DNA of 64,000 nt from NCBI RefSeq assembly GCF_009720145.1, contig NZ_CP046256.1, forward strand, positions 159,980 to 223,979. The letters run 5' to 3'. Position 1 is the first letter of the stretch. Each line of letters starts with the position of its first letter. The notes below the pieces were generated by a model. It did not search any database and was not told where the DNA came from. It saw only the letters and a program-made list of their open reading frames with translations. This DNA comes from Sphingobium sp. CAP-1. Lineage in GTDB: Bacteria; Pseudomonadota; Alphaproteobacteria; Sphingomonadales; Sphingomonadaceae. Position numbers and translations under genes: made by a program. Positions 18,397 to 26,863 of this stretch are shown here, one piece after another.

Positions 18397-19897
18397 CGAA
18401 GGTCCTCAGCTGGTCGTAACGGGCGCAGTCGGCGATCGGCGGATGGCGCAAGGCGCTGTCTTCGGAGGTGATGATGGTGAGCGGTCGCGGCGGTTCGCGG
18501 CGCCGCGCCAGGATGTTGAGGATCAGGTCGTCGCTCGCCGTGCCGGTCGCCAATGCCTCGCGGACGGCCGCTTCGACCGGCTCCAGACCATCGGTCAGCA
18601 CGGCCGACAGCACACGGACGAACCGGCGGTCGGCATCGTCGCCATTGCCAAGCTTGCGGCGCAGGCGCGCCAGCGCCGGCGGCAGATCCCAGTCCTGGAA
18701 GGGCGCGCCGTTCCGCAGCGCTCCGGGCTTGCGGGCCAGTACCGGCAGATAATGCCAGGGGTCATAGATCGTGCGGTTGCGCCCGAAGTAGCGGGGATGC
18801 TCGGCGACAACCTCCTCGCCGCAGCGCACGACAATGCGGTCGGCATAGGCCCGGACCTGCACCGTCCGCCGCGCCACCGTCGAGAGAACCGAGTAGCGGT
18901 TGCGATCGAAGCTGATCAGGCAGGTGCCCGTCACCGCATGCTCGCTCTCGTTAAAGCCGTCGAACGGTCCCAGCATCGGCTGCAGTGCCGATCGCTCGAT
19001 CTCCAGCGCCTGCGCCACGGTCAGCTCGCCCTGTTCCGGGTGTGCCTGTCGTTCCGCCCAGCGCTGGCACTCGGCCTCCAGCCAGCCATTGAGCTCGTCG
19101 AGGCTGGCGAACCGCAACCGGGGTTGGAAGAAGCGGCCCCGGATCGTCTGCACCTGGTTCTCGACCTGGCCCTTCTCCCATCCCGCCGCCGGCGAGCAGG
19201 CGGTGGGCTCGACCATATAATGGTCGGTCATGATCAGGAACCGCCGGTTGAAGACCCGCTCCTTCCCCGTGAACACGCTCGTCACCGCCGTCTTCATATT
19301 ATCGTAGATGCCGCGGCCCGGCACGCCGCCGAAGAAAGCAAAGCCGCGCGCATGCGCGTCGAACAGCATCTCCTGACTCTCGCGCGGATAGGCCCGGACA
19401 TAGACCGCCCGCGATGCACACAGCCGCATATGCGCAACCTTCACGCGCATCGGCTTGCCGGCGATCTCCACATCCTCATGGCTCCAGTCGAACTGGTAGG
19501 CCTCGCCCGGCTTGAACATCAGCGGGATGAAGGCGGTGACACCATCGCCGGCATCCTTGCGCCGGTCGGCCTTCCAGCGCGCCGCGTAGCGCCGAACGGC
19601 ATCGTAGGAACCCTCAAAACCTTCGCGCTCCAGCAGATCATGTATCCGCGTCATCCGCAGTCGCTCGCGCCTGCCGCGCACCTCGTTCTCTTCCAGCAGT
19701 GTGTTCAGGCGATCCTGAAACGGCCCGATCCTAGGCAGTGGCTGAACCTTGCGCTGATAGTCGAATGCGCCTTCCGGCGCCCGGATCGCCTTGCGGATCA
19801 CCTTCCGCGACACATGCAAATCCCGCGCGATCGCCTTGATCGCCTTGCCGCCGGCATACTCGCGCCGAATCCGAACCACTGTCTCCAAAATCAACAT
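18383..19897 (-). CDS. istA: IstA-like transposase of IS21 element A
   Basis: A 504-residue IS21 transposase. It has an N-terminal HTH (AIARDLHVSRKVIRKAI), an rve-type DDE core (QFDWSHEDVEIAG; GIYDNMKTAV; glutamate in GWEKGQVENQVQ) and a C-terminal Mu-C-like part. It appears complete. Confidence 0.95.
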   Translation of the reverse strand: MLILETVVRIRREYAGGKAIKAIARDLHVSRKVIRKAIRAPEGAFDYQRKVQPLPRIGPFQDRLNTLLEENEVRGRRERLRMTRIHDLLEREGFEGSYDAVRRYAARWKADRRKDAGDGVTAFIPLMFKPGEAYQFDWSHEDVEIAGKPMRVKVAHMRLCASRAVYVRAYPRESQEMLFDAHARGFAFFGGVPGRGIYDNMKTAVTSVFTGKERVFNRRFLIMTDHYMVEPTACSPAAGWEKGQVENQVQTIRGRFFQPRLRFASLDELNGWLEAECQRWAERQAHPEQGELTVAQALEIERSALQPMLGPFDGFNESEHAVTGTCLISFDRNRYSVLSTVARRTVQVRAYADRIVVRCGEEVVAEHPRYFGRNRTIYDPWHYLPVLARKPGALRNGAPFQDWDLPPALARLRRKLGNGDDADRRFVRVLSAVLTDGLEPVEAAVREALATGTASDDLILNILARRREPPRPLTIITSEDSALRHPPIADCARYDQLRTFDAAA

Positions 19898-20011
19898 CCC
19901 GATCTCGCCGCCTGAAAATCCAGCCGGCTGCTTAAACCATCGAAATGAGGGGTCCCTTTTAGACGCCGATCACCCCGCTAACGGGGTCCTTTTTGCACGC
20001 CGATCCACATC

Positions 20012-20275
20012 ACCATTGAGAAACCGGTTTTCGACACACTTACGCCGATCGGCGCCTGCCGGCCTGACTTCATCCTGGAACTGCGCTCTCGCGAAACCGG
20101 CGAGATCAGGTCGATCATCGTGGAAGCCATGGGATCAACTGATGAGACGTATCTAGCCGCAAAAGCTGTCACTCATCCGCGCATGGCGCAAATTGGTCCA
20201 CTCGTGTGTGTATCACCGGCGGATGTGGAAACGGGCCGCATCGGCGCTATCGTCCGTCGCGCGGCGGGCGCCTAG
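20012..20275 (+). pseudogene. 3' fragment of a backbone gene cut by IS21 element A
   Basis: Immediately after the IS right end, an open frame without a start runs 88 codons to a TAG at 20275. It reads as natural protein (PDFILELRS, IIVEAMGSTDETYLAAK, THPRMAQIGPL). I infer that it is the C-terminal end of a gene disrupted by the IS, possibly the one whose 5' part lies at 17105. The family name is unknown to me. Confidence 0.5.
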
Positions 20276-20541
20276 CTCCAGCGCATCGATGTGGCGAAGA
20301 GAATGACGATGCCGAGCGTCACAGGCATGGAAGTCAGGTACAGCTTTTGCCAGCGCCACCATATTTTCGGGACAAACAGGATGGCGGACCGAAGGGAATT
20401 GACGCTGGACCAGCCGCGCTCGCGAACCACTTCCACCATTGTCGTCGCGCAGGAGAGCGCCATGGCGATCACGCAGCACGAACCGGCAGCGACATAAAGC
20501 GCCATCCAGTTCGCCAGTTCGATCGCCGTCAGATATCGCAT
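20272..20541 (-). CDS. Small two-helix membrane protein, unknown
   Basis: An 89-residue protein with two hydrophobic segments (about residues 10-32 and 68-85) separated by a basic loop. Its stop overlaps the end of the opposite-strand fragment. There is no strong ribosome site. The amino-acid pattern looks more natural than the opposite-strand frame over the same bases. Function unknown. Confidence 0.45.
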   Translation of the reverse strand: MRYLTAIELANWMALYVAAGSCCVIAMALSCATTMVEVVRERGWSSVNSLRSAILFVPKIWWRWQKLYLTSMPVTLGIVILFATSMRWS

Positions 20542-20680
20542 CTCAGCAACCTGTATAGCCGATAATCGTGCACAAAGGCTAATCGGAGTATCAGGTACCG
20601 CAAAATTGGAACTTGCCTCATCTGAGATGCACAGATGCCAAAGGTCGGCGTTGCAACGCGATGCAGAAGATGCGTGCGCG

Positions 20681-21115
20681 TCAGTCCGGGTCCGACCGCA
20701 GTAGTACCCGCGCTACGAGGTCGTAGCGCGTCGGGTGTATCCGATCCCGCGTCGGAAAGCGCAGCAGATCGATCGTCTCATCAGCATAGGTCGCAGCGAC
20801 CGAGTTCACAATGTAGGCATGTTGACGACTGTAAGGAAGAAGCCAAATGACCCGATGGCAGATGGTCCGGATACGGATACTCGTCAGCCTGGCGGCGAGA
20901 TCAGACCTTGCATCGTCGTTGGATCCGACCGAAAAGACGCATGCGCCGTACTTCTTCGTTGGGAAACGCCATCCAAGTATCTGATGTGCATGCACACGCT
21001 CGGCCGCTAGCACATCGCACTGGGGGGCATATTTCGCGTTGATGGCGCGTGCGGTCCCCAGCCCGATGCTGTCGCCCAATATGAGGCACTCAAATACGGA
21101 CCTGCTCCCCGGCAT
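20681..21115 (-). CDS. SGNH/GDSL-like hydrolase, small
   Basis: A 144-residue protein with the block I motif ILGDSIGLGTA (nucleophile Ser), a block III-like VFSVGSNDD and a C-terminal D..HPTRYD catalytic Asp/His block, in the right order for an SGNH hydrolase. There is no signal peptide. It is shorter than typical SGNH enzymes (about 180-200). The substrate is unknown; esterase or deacetylase activity is possible. It overlaps the upstream small gene by 26 bases. Confidence 0.6.
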   Translation of the reverse strand: MPGSRSVFECLILGDSIGLGTARAINAKYAPQCDVLAAERVHAHQILGWRFPTKKYGACVFSVGSNDDARSDLAARLTSIRIRTICHRVIWLLPYSRQHAYIVNSVAATYADETIDLLRFPTRDRIHPTRYDLVARVLLRSDPD

Positions 21116-21386
21116 CGGGAACGTTGCTGTCTTGGTCTTCGATTTGTTGCCGGATTTCCGATACGTCCACCTTGCCGATCAGGTAATCCCCCTCATCCTT
21201 GAAAAACGCCTCAATCCGCTTCGTTTCGTCCAGAGGTGGCAAAAGCGAACCGAAGCGGGCCTGCCATTGCTGCTCTACAAAACCCAGGAGTGCCTTCCAG
21301 GAAGCCGCCTCGCTTGCGTGGACCTGGAGCATCTTATGACCCTCATGCAGGATGATAAGGACGGAGGCGTGCATGATGCTATCCAT
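21090..21386 (-). CDS. Hypothetical protein preceding the SGNH gene
   Basis: About 98 residues from ATG 21386 (a GTG at 21455 is an alternative; neither has a good ribosome site). The C-terminal part is acidic and helical (DETKRIEAFFKDEGDYLIGK). It overlaps the SGNH gene start, which suggests coupling. No family recognised. Confidence 0.4.
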   Translation of the reverse strand: MDSIMHASVLIILHEGHKMLQVHASEAASWKALLGFVEQQWQARFGSLLPPLDETKRIEAFFKDEGDYLIGKVDVSEIRQQIEDQDSNVPDAGEQVRI

Positions 21387-21455
21387 CGTAAGCGGCAAAT
21401 CAGTACGGGCAGGCACGACCTGCCTTTTCGTCGCAAAACATGCAATTCCGGCCAC

Positions 21456-21609
21456 CCGAAATCAAAAATACATATCAACTATGTCTATGTACTGCCAAAC
21501 TGATTCTAGAAAATACAAGAAAAACCTTCACATGTGTAAAGAGAAAGTTTCAGTTAATTTTGTATATACTCAGAAATTTATCAGAATTGTTATTATAACA
21601 ACAGTTCTA
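21456..21609. other. AT-rich junction between transfer backbone and catabolic region
   Basis: A stretch of roughly 150 bases that is strongly AT-rich within a GC-rich window, with no gene. It contains a 15-base perfect palindrome TTGTTAT-T-ATAACAA at 21587-21601, eight bases beyond the stop of the reductase gene. The palindrome is too weak for a classical terminator. The patch marks a compositional boundary. Confidence 0.6.
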
Positions 21610-22842
21610 TCAACTCACCAAAAGTGACTTGATAGGAATCTCAGGGTTTGCAAGTACAGATTTATCAGGAGTGGCCTGCGTGATAACGAGTGCCTTACCC
21701 TGAACATAGTCCTTCACAGAGTTGACGCAGTCAAGGGCCAGCACCTTACCCTTGCTAAGATATACGAGCGTGAAGCTGCGCGCTGCGCTCTGGCCCCGCA
21801 CGACGACTTCATCGTATCCCAAGCTAAGCCCGATAGTCTGGAGCTTGAGATCATATTGGTTCGACCAGAACCAGGGAACGGCGTGGTACGGCGCGGCGTC
21901 ACCAGCAATATGCCTGGCGGCCGTTATGGCCTGGTCATTGGCGTTCTGAACTGACTCCAACCGGATCCGCTGACCGCCAGCAAAGGGGTTGGCATGGATC
22001 GCGCAATCGCCGATCGCGTAAATGTTCGGCAACGAAGTCTGACAGAATTCATCGACTTCTACCCCGTTCCCGCTTGCCGCACCCGCCGCGATCAATGGCT
22101 CTACGGCCGGAACGATCCCGATGCCGACGACAACCATGTCTGCGGGTAAGACCGAGCCGTCAGACATCCGGACACCCGTTACCCATCCATCATGTCCAAT
22201 CAGGCAATCCATTTTGGCGTTCAAATGGATCTCAACGCCATGCGCCCGATGTTCAGCCTCATAAAAACGAGAAAGCGGTTCACCAGCGACCCTTGCCAGC
22301 ACACGATCCATCGCTTCCAGCACCGTCACTTGCTTGCCGAGCTTGGCGAGTACCGCAGCCGCCTCGAGGCCGATATACCCGCCACCGATCACCACGACAT
22401 TCTGCACTTTCGGCGTCTCGGCCAGCATGCGGTCAGCGTCAGCACGAGTGCGGACGTTGTGGACACCCATGAGATCGCTTCCCGAACAGCTCAAGCGACG
22501 AGGCGCACCGCCAGTTGCCCAGATCAGCTTGCCATAGCCAATGCGGCTTCCGTCGGAGAGCACAACATTTTGCTCCGCCGGATCGACGGCCACAACCCGT
22601 CGCAGGAGCTGCAACTCGATATCGCGCTCGGCCCAGATTGCCTGAGGTCGAATGAGAATTCTTTCGAAGCTCTTTTCGCCTGAGAAATATTCCTTGGAGA
22701 GCGGCGGGCGTTCATATGGCGGATCTGGCTCATCTCCCAGCAGTGCCACACTTCCCGCATATTTATGCTGGCGCAGCGCGAGCGCGGCTTGAGCTCCCCC
22801 ATGCCCGGCCCCAACAATAAGAACATCGTACCGCTCGCTCAT
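21610..22842 (-). CDS. FAD-dependent ferredoxin reductase of the Rieske oxygenase system
   Basis: A 410-residue flavoprotein. The FAD-binding motif GAGHGG is at residues 11-16, the NAD-binding motif GGGYIGLEAA near residue 150, and the GD box (IYAIGDCA) near residue 270. The family includes reductases of cytochrome P450 and Rieske systems such as DdmA- and RedA2-type proteins. It passes electrons from NADH to the adjacent 2Fe-2S ferredoxin. It is the last gene of the leftward unit oxygenase-nadC-ferredoxin-reductase. A 106-base gap separates it from the ferredoxin gene. Confidence 0.92.
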   Translation of the reverse strand: MSERYDVLIVGAGHGGAQAALALRQHKYAGSVALLGDEPDPPYERPPLSKEYFSGEKSFERILIRPQAIWAERDIELQLLRRVVAVDPAEQNVVLSDGSRIGYGKLIWATGGAPRRLSCSGSDLMGVHNVRTRADADRMLAETPKVQNVVVIGGGYIGLEAAAVLAKLGKQVTVLEAMDRVLARVAGEPLSRFYEAEHRAHGVEIHLNAKMDCLIGHDGWVTGVRMSDGSVLPADMVVVGIGIVPAVEPLIAAGAASGNGVEVDEFCQTSLPNIYAIGDCAIHANPFAGGQRIRLESVQNANDQAITAARHIAGDAAPYHAVPWFWSNQYDLKLQTIGLSLGYDEVVVRGQSAARSFTLVYLSKGKVLALDCVNSVKDYVQGKALVITQATPDKSVLANPEIPIKSLLVS

Positions 22843-22948
22843 GGGATAGATAGCTTCCTTACAGGATTACATAAGCCGTGCTTTGCTTGTCACGCCGTCG
22901 GTTAACGGCAAGAGCCTGATTGAGCTCTCTTTGCGAACTCAAGTGCCC

Positions 22949-23263
22949 TCAATCTTCCGGCGCAATCGTGATGCAAAGTCCGTCCAGAGCATCAGAGATA
23001 GTCAACTGACAGGATAACCGAGATCTTGAGCAACGGTGCTCGGACGAGTCCAGAAGATCGTCCTCATCCGTACTCATGGGTGGCAAGCGATCGAGAAACG
23101 CTTCATCGACCTGGATATGGCAGGTTGCGCAGGAGCAACACCCTCCGCACAATGCAAGCAACTCGTCGATGCCTGCGTCGCGGATCGCTTCCAGTAACGT
23201 GGTTGCGCCATTCGGTGTGACGGTCACGCGCTCGCCAGTGCGCGTTGTAACGGTAATCTCCAT
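22949..23263 (-). CDS. [2Fe-2S] ferredoxin, adrenodoxin type
   Basis: A 104-residue ferredoxin. The cluster ligands appear in CGGCCSCATC (CX5CX2C, about residues 38-47) with the fourth Cys in RLSCQL near residue 85, the adrenodoxin/putidaredoxin pattern. GAGGAC precedes ATG 23263, which gives the standard N-terminus MEITVTTRTG. It most likely shuttles electrons from the FAD reductase to the Rieske oxygenase. Confidence 0.93.
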   Translation of the reverse strand: MEITVTTRTGERVTVTPNGATTLLEAIRDAGIDELLALCGGCCSCATCHIQVDEAFLDRLPPMSTDEDDLLDSSEHRCSRSRLSCQLTISDALDGLCITIAPED

Positions 23264-23343
23264 TAGTCCTCTAATTTCCAAATATGCTTTTTGGCAGTCT
23301 GCTATCGACTGAAAAACCTCCACGCCGCCTTGGCGCGCAAGGC

Positions 23344-24207
23344 TCATGGGGAAAGCGCGTAGTCCAATCCGATATCGGCCGCGGGAGCACTTTGGGTGAT
23401 GCGCCCGACTGATACAAAATCGACGCCAGTCGACGCGATTTCCCTAATCGTATCGAGCCGCACGCCGCCTGACGCTTCGATGGGGACGCGGCCGCCGACA
23501 AGGGCGACGGCCTCTTTGAGCTTGGCAGGAGACATGTTGTCGCAAAGCAGACGATCCGCCCCCGCCATCAGCGCAGGCTCGATTTGTTCGATCCCGTCAA
23601 CCTCGACCTGGACTTCCAGCCCGGTATTGGCGGCTTTCGCAGCCTTGACCGCTTCGACAATGCTGCCAGCGGCGGCGATGTGGTTGTCCTTGATCAGGAT
23701 ACCGTCATCCAGACGCATGCGATGATTCCGCGCCCCGCCCACCTTGGCGGCATATTTCTCGATCGCCCGAAGACCGGGAATTGTCTTGCGCGTATCGAGA
23801 AGGACGCAATCCGTACCGGCGATCGCTTCGGCATAAGATCGCGTCACCGTCGCGATGCCGGTCAGGTGCTGGAGCGTATTGAGAGCGGACCTCTCGGCCG
23901 CGAGCATGAGCTGCGCGCTTCCCGCAATTCGCATGAGGGGCTGCCCAGCGGCAACATTGTCCCCATCCTGCACCAGGAATTCGATAGCGACCTCGGGGTC
24001 GAGCTTACCGAAAAACGCGGCTGCCAGCTGGAGCCCGGCAACCACTATCGGTTGCCGGGCAGCCAGAACGGCGGAAAAGCGCGCGCTGGCGGGGACTGAC
24101 ACACGGCTCGTGACGTCTCCGCTCCCCAGATCCTCACTCAGAACATAATCGACGAAGTTGTCGAGTTGTTGCTGATCCAGGCCCGCGATCAAATCCGACT
24201 CACGCAT
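23344..24207 (-). CDS. nadC: Quinolinate phosphoribosyltransferase paralogue in the phthalate operon (OphE-like)
   Basis: A 287-residue NadC-family protein with all usual signatures: EDLGSGDVTS, AERSALN, DTRKTIPGLR, GGARNHRMRLDD, LIKDNH, IEASGGV and a terminal SAPAADIGLDY. NadC condenses quinolinate (pyridine-2,3-dicarboxylate) with PRPP. Its ATG overlaps the Rieske oxygenase stop (ATGA), so the two are translationally coupled. A NadC paralogue in a phthalate cluster is known from Burkholderia (ophE), where it is explained by phthalate mimicking quinolinate. Module 2 keeps the same coupling. Confidence 0.93.
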   Translation of the reverse strand: MRESDLIAGLDQQQLDNFVDYVLSEDLGSGDVTSRVSVPASARFSAVLAARQPIVVAGLQLAAAFFGKLDPEVAIEFLVQDGDNVAAGQPLMRIAGSAQLMLAAERSALNTLQHLTGIATVTRSYAEAIAGTDCVLLDTRKTIPGLRAIEKYAAKVGGARNHRMRLDDGILIKDNHIAAAGSIVEAVKAAKAANTGLEVQVEVDGIEQIEPALMAGADRLLCDNMSPAKLKEAVALVGGRVPIEASGGVRLDTIREIASTGVDFVSVGRITQSAPAADIGLDYALSP

Positions 24208-25541
24208 CAGGAAACCGCGTCCGCCAGATCTTCAACTTCTTCCTTGTCGGCGAAGACGCCGGTCAAGCGCCTCTCCTCCTCGGAGACGTTGATCAGCCGC
24301 CAGTCATCGCCCTTGGGGACCATGCCCTCGAACGACATGAGCTTCGCCAGTGGCACGCGCGGTTCTACAGCACCCAGTGCCGGCTCGCCTTTCTGAACAG
24401 CCTGGGCGGCGCGATACATCTGGGTGCGGAAGGTGAAGATCGCCTTGTCGCTCGAGCCGAGCAGATCCTCGCTGCGGTCGGCGATCGGCCCCATCGATTC
24501 CCACATCGCCATGTCCTGACAGGGAATGCCGTAGATGCCGGTAAAGTCGCCGGCTTTCATCAGGGCCCGGTCCTGCAGATAGTTGTTTTCGGCGTTGCGC
24601 CGCTTTTTGAAGGTAACGGGCTCGACGTCCTTGCCAATCTCCGCCCCGCAGAACTTGCGCCAGGCATCCTGACTGATGCCCTTCGTCGGATGCCAGGCGA
24701 TCCAATAGAACATGGTGTTCACATCGTCGATCGGAACCAGCATCTGTGACAGATGATATTGGTCGTTGGACGGGATGTGCACCGTGAACGGAGCCTGGAA
24801 CAGAGTCATGCGTACATAGTCCTGCTTGTCCGCATCGATGATCGGCTTGCGGATAGCAGCATAACGAAAGCCGAACGGCGTTTTCTGCACTTCAATCTTG
24901 GGCGCCTTGTCGGCCGACGGGCGAAGCCACGCGGTGTCCGTAGCCGTCGAGCCGCTTACTTCGGTGGCCGTCGGCATGTTCGATGAATGCAGGCTCGAAC
25001 TGTGCGCCGAATCGATCGACCCTTCGAGAACCTGCGCCCAGTTGCAGCCGCCATGCATTTTCACGATGCTGATCTTCTCAGCCGGCGCGGCCGACCAGTT
25101 CGGCGGGCTGAAAGGGATGACATTTTCCGGGTCACCCATCCACACCCAGACGAAACCAGCAGATTCTACCACCGGATATGCCTTGGTCTTCATCGTGCCG
25201 CGTAGCTTTGCATCGACCGGCTCGGAAGACATGTCGACGGCATTGCCGTCCACATCGAATTTCCAGCCATGATAAAGGCAACGCAGGCCGCATTCCTCGT
25301 TGCGACCGAAGGCAAGGGAAGCGCGCCGGTGCGGGCACAGCTCGTCGAGCGCACCGATGCGCCCCTCCGTATTGCGGAACACGACCATGTTCTCACCCAG
25401 CAAGCGAACACGCAACGGCGTGCCGTCTGGCTCGGCGACGTCCTCGATCATGCAGGCGGGCAACCAGTGCTGCCGCATCAGCTTCCCCATTGGGGCCTCG
25501 CCCTCCACACGGCAAAGCAGATCATTTTGTTCCGGAGTCAT
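24207..25541 (-). CDS. pht3: Rieske oxygenase alpha subunit, phthalate 4,5-dioxygenase-like (module 1)
   Basis: A 444-residue aromatic-ring oxygenase. Rieske ligands are C69/H71 (CPHR) and C88/H91 (CLYHGW). Mononuclear iron ligands are H180 and H185 in D177-SAHSSSLH, with the third ligand Asp near residue 343 in CQDMAMWESMG, a motif of the phthalate dioxygenase/demethylase branch. Expected reaction: phthalate to cis-4,5-dihydroxy-4,5-dihydrophthalate. No beta subunit is present, normal for this branch. GAGGAGGG precedes the ATG. The neighbouring dehydrogenase and 4,5-dihydroxyphthalate decarboxylase support phthalate as substrate, though a substituted phthalate cannot be excluded. Confidence 0.88.
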   Translation of the reverse strand: MTPEQNDLLCRVEGEAPMGKLMRQHWLPACMIEDVAEPDGTPLRVRLLGENMVVFRNTEGRIGALDELCPHRRASLAFGRNEECGLRCLYHGWKFDVDGNAVDMSSEPVDAKLRGTMKTKAYPVVESAGFVWVWMGDPENVIPFSPPNWSAAPAEKISIVKMHGGCNWAQVLEGSIDSAHSSSLHSSNMPTATEVSGSTATDTAWLRPSADKAPKIEVQKTPFGFRYAAIRKPIIDADKQDYVRMTLFQAPFTVHIPSNDQYHLSQMLVPIDDVNTMFYWIAWHPTKGISQDAWRKFCGAEIGKDVEPVTFKKRRNAENNYLQDRALMKAGDFTGIYGIPCQDMAMWESMGPIADRSEDLLGSSDKAIFTFRTQMYRAAQAVQKGEPALGAVEPRVPLAKLMSFEGMVPKGDDWRLINVSEEERRLTGVFADKEEVEDLADAVS

Positions 25542-25603
25542 TAGCTACCCTCCTCATTTTGGCTTGGCACGAAGACGAATCACCCTCAGGATGCGCCCTT
25601 GAA

Positions 25604-25625
25604 ATTACTTCTATATCGTAGTAAT
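25604..25625. promoter_or_regulatory. Predicted MarR operator, module 1 divergent promoter
   Basis: A 22-bp imperfect palindrome, half-sites ATTACTTCTAT and ATCGTAGTAAT, centred between the divergent oxygenase and dehydrogenase genes. The same position in module 2 carries a closely related palindrome sharing the core ACTTCTA. Each module has its own MarR gene, and MarR proteins bind sites of this size, so I infer an operator controlling both directions. Confidence 0.6.
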
Positions 25626-25673
25626 GGCTTTTTCAAGCCTGATTTTCGGGTTGAAGGGAGCGGCAGGCAAAGA

Positions 25674-26861
25674 ATGGCAAATGCGTTGCGACTAGGAATC
25701 ATTGGGCTCGGCCGGGGTTTCATGCTCACTCTGCCTGCGCTGAAGGCCGATTCTCGCGTAGCGCTTGCCGGGGCTTTCGACCTGCGCCGCGAAGCTCGGG
25801 AACGCTTCGCGGACGAATTCGGCGCGCCGGCGTTCGATACGCTCGACGCGCTCTTGTATTCGCCGGTTATCGATGCGGTTTATATAGCCACCCCGCATGA
25901 GTTGCATGCCGAGCAGGCCATCGCCGCTCTGCGGGCTGGAAAGCATGTGCTGGTCGAAAAGCCGATGGCGACAACGCTTGCAGATTGCGCGCGTATAGAG
26001 CGCGCCGCCGCCGATGCCGGCAAGGTGCTCGTGGTCGGACCCAGCCACGGCTTCGATGCACCCGTACAGGCTGCCGCGCAATTGGTTGCCTCAGGCAGGT
26101 TCGGTGCCGTGCGGATGGTCACGGCGCTCAACTTCACCGATTTCATGTTCCGGCCCAGGCGTCCGGAAGAACTGGATAGCGCCCGTGGCGGCGGCGTCGT
26201 CTACAGCCAAGCGGCGCACCAGATCGATGTCGTGCGCCGCCTTGTCGGGCAGCCCGTTTCATCTGTTCGCGCCGTCGCCGCCAACTGGGATAGCAGCCGC
26301 CCGAGCGAAGGCGCCTATACGGCGCTGGTGACATTTGAAGCCGGTGCTGCAGCGTCGCTGACCTATAGCGGATATGCGCATTATGACAGCGACGAACTGG
26401 TGGGGTGGATAGCGGAGCTTGGCTATGACAAGGACCCGGATCGCTACGGCGAGGCGCGTAAGAGGCTTGCGACGCTATCATCGCAGGATGAAATCGAAGC
26501 CAAACTGAAGCGCACATACGGCGTCCCGGCTGTCGCTGCCGACACGCCAGCGCCGCATCATGAGCATTTCGGTTTCATCATCGTCAGCTGCGACCGCGCG
26601 GACCTGAAACTGTCGCCCAAGGGGCTCTCAATTTATGGGGACACCGAACGCGATTTCCAGCCGATCGAGCCCCCTGCCCTGCCGCGCAAGGAAGTCATCG
26701 ACGAGTTTGTCGGCGGTTGCCTAGGCATTCGCCGCCCGATCCATGACGGGCGCTGGGGACTTGATACCATGGCCTGTTGCGTCGCGCTCCTCGAATCGAG
26801 CCGACGCAATACGGACGTAGCGCCCAACCAACTTCTCGACACTCTATCGGAGAAACCGTGA
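25674..26861 (+). CDS. pht4: Gfo/Idh/MocA-family phthalate dihydrodiol dehydrogenase (module 1)
   Basis: A 395-residue dehydrogenase. The N-terminal Rossmann motif GIIGLGRGF (residues 8-16) and EKPMATTL (the Gfo/Idh/MocA EKP lysine near residue 103) are clear. Expected reaction: NAD(P)-dependent oxidation of cis-4,5-dihydrodiol of phthalate to 4,5-dihydroxyphthalate, as for Pht4/OphB. ATG 25674 was chosen over ATG 25599 because it opens the dinucleotide fold directly and has AGGCAAAGA upstream. It is followed within 2 bases by the decarboxylase gene. Confidence 0.87.
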   Translation: MANALRLGIIGLGRGFMLTLPALKADSRVALAGAFDLRREARERFADEFGAPAFDTLDALLYSPVIDAVYIATPHELHAEQAIAALRAGKHVLVEKPMATTLADCARIERAAADAGKVLVVGPSHGFDAPVQAAAQLVASGRFGAVRMVTALNFTDFMFRPRRPEELDSARGGGVVYSQAAHQIDVVRRLVGQPVSSVRAVAANWDSSRPSEGAYTALVTFEAGAAASLTYSGYAHYDSDELVGWIAELGYDKDPDRYGEARKRLATLSSQDEIEAKLKRTYGVPAVAADTPAPHHEHFGFIIVSCDRADLKLSPKGLSIYGDTERDFQPIEPPALPRKEVIDEFVGGCLGIRRPIHDGRWGLDTMACCVALLESSRRNTDVAPNQLLDTLSEKP

Positions 26862-26863
26862 CA

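Larger units (their letters stand above)
17491..20009 (-). mobile_element. IS21-family insertion sequence A (istA, istB)
   Basis: About 2.5 kb with imperfect terminal inverted repeats. The left end begins TGTCAATCGGCGTGCAAA; the reverse complement of the right end begins TGTGGATCGGCGTGCAAA. Each end also holds a second internal copy of the repeat (near 17520-17545 and 19948-19971), as expected for IstA binding sites in this family. The ends start with TG and finish with CA. I see no matching target duplication, so at least one flank has probably been rearranged. It is distinct in sequence from elements B and C. Confidence 0.88.

Noticed and set aside
18314..19915. A 533-codon plus-strand frame opposite istA
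   Set aside because: Shadow of the IS21 transposase, which is complete and motif-bearing on the minus strand.
17491..20009. A target-site duplication for IS21 element A
   Set aside because: The bases outside the two ends (GTCGT and TCACC) do not match in any reasonable alignment, unlike the clear duplications of elements B and C.
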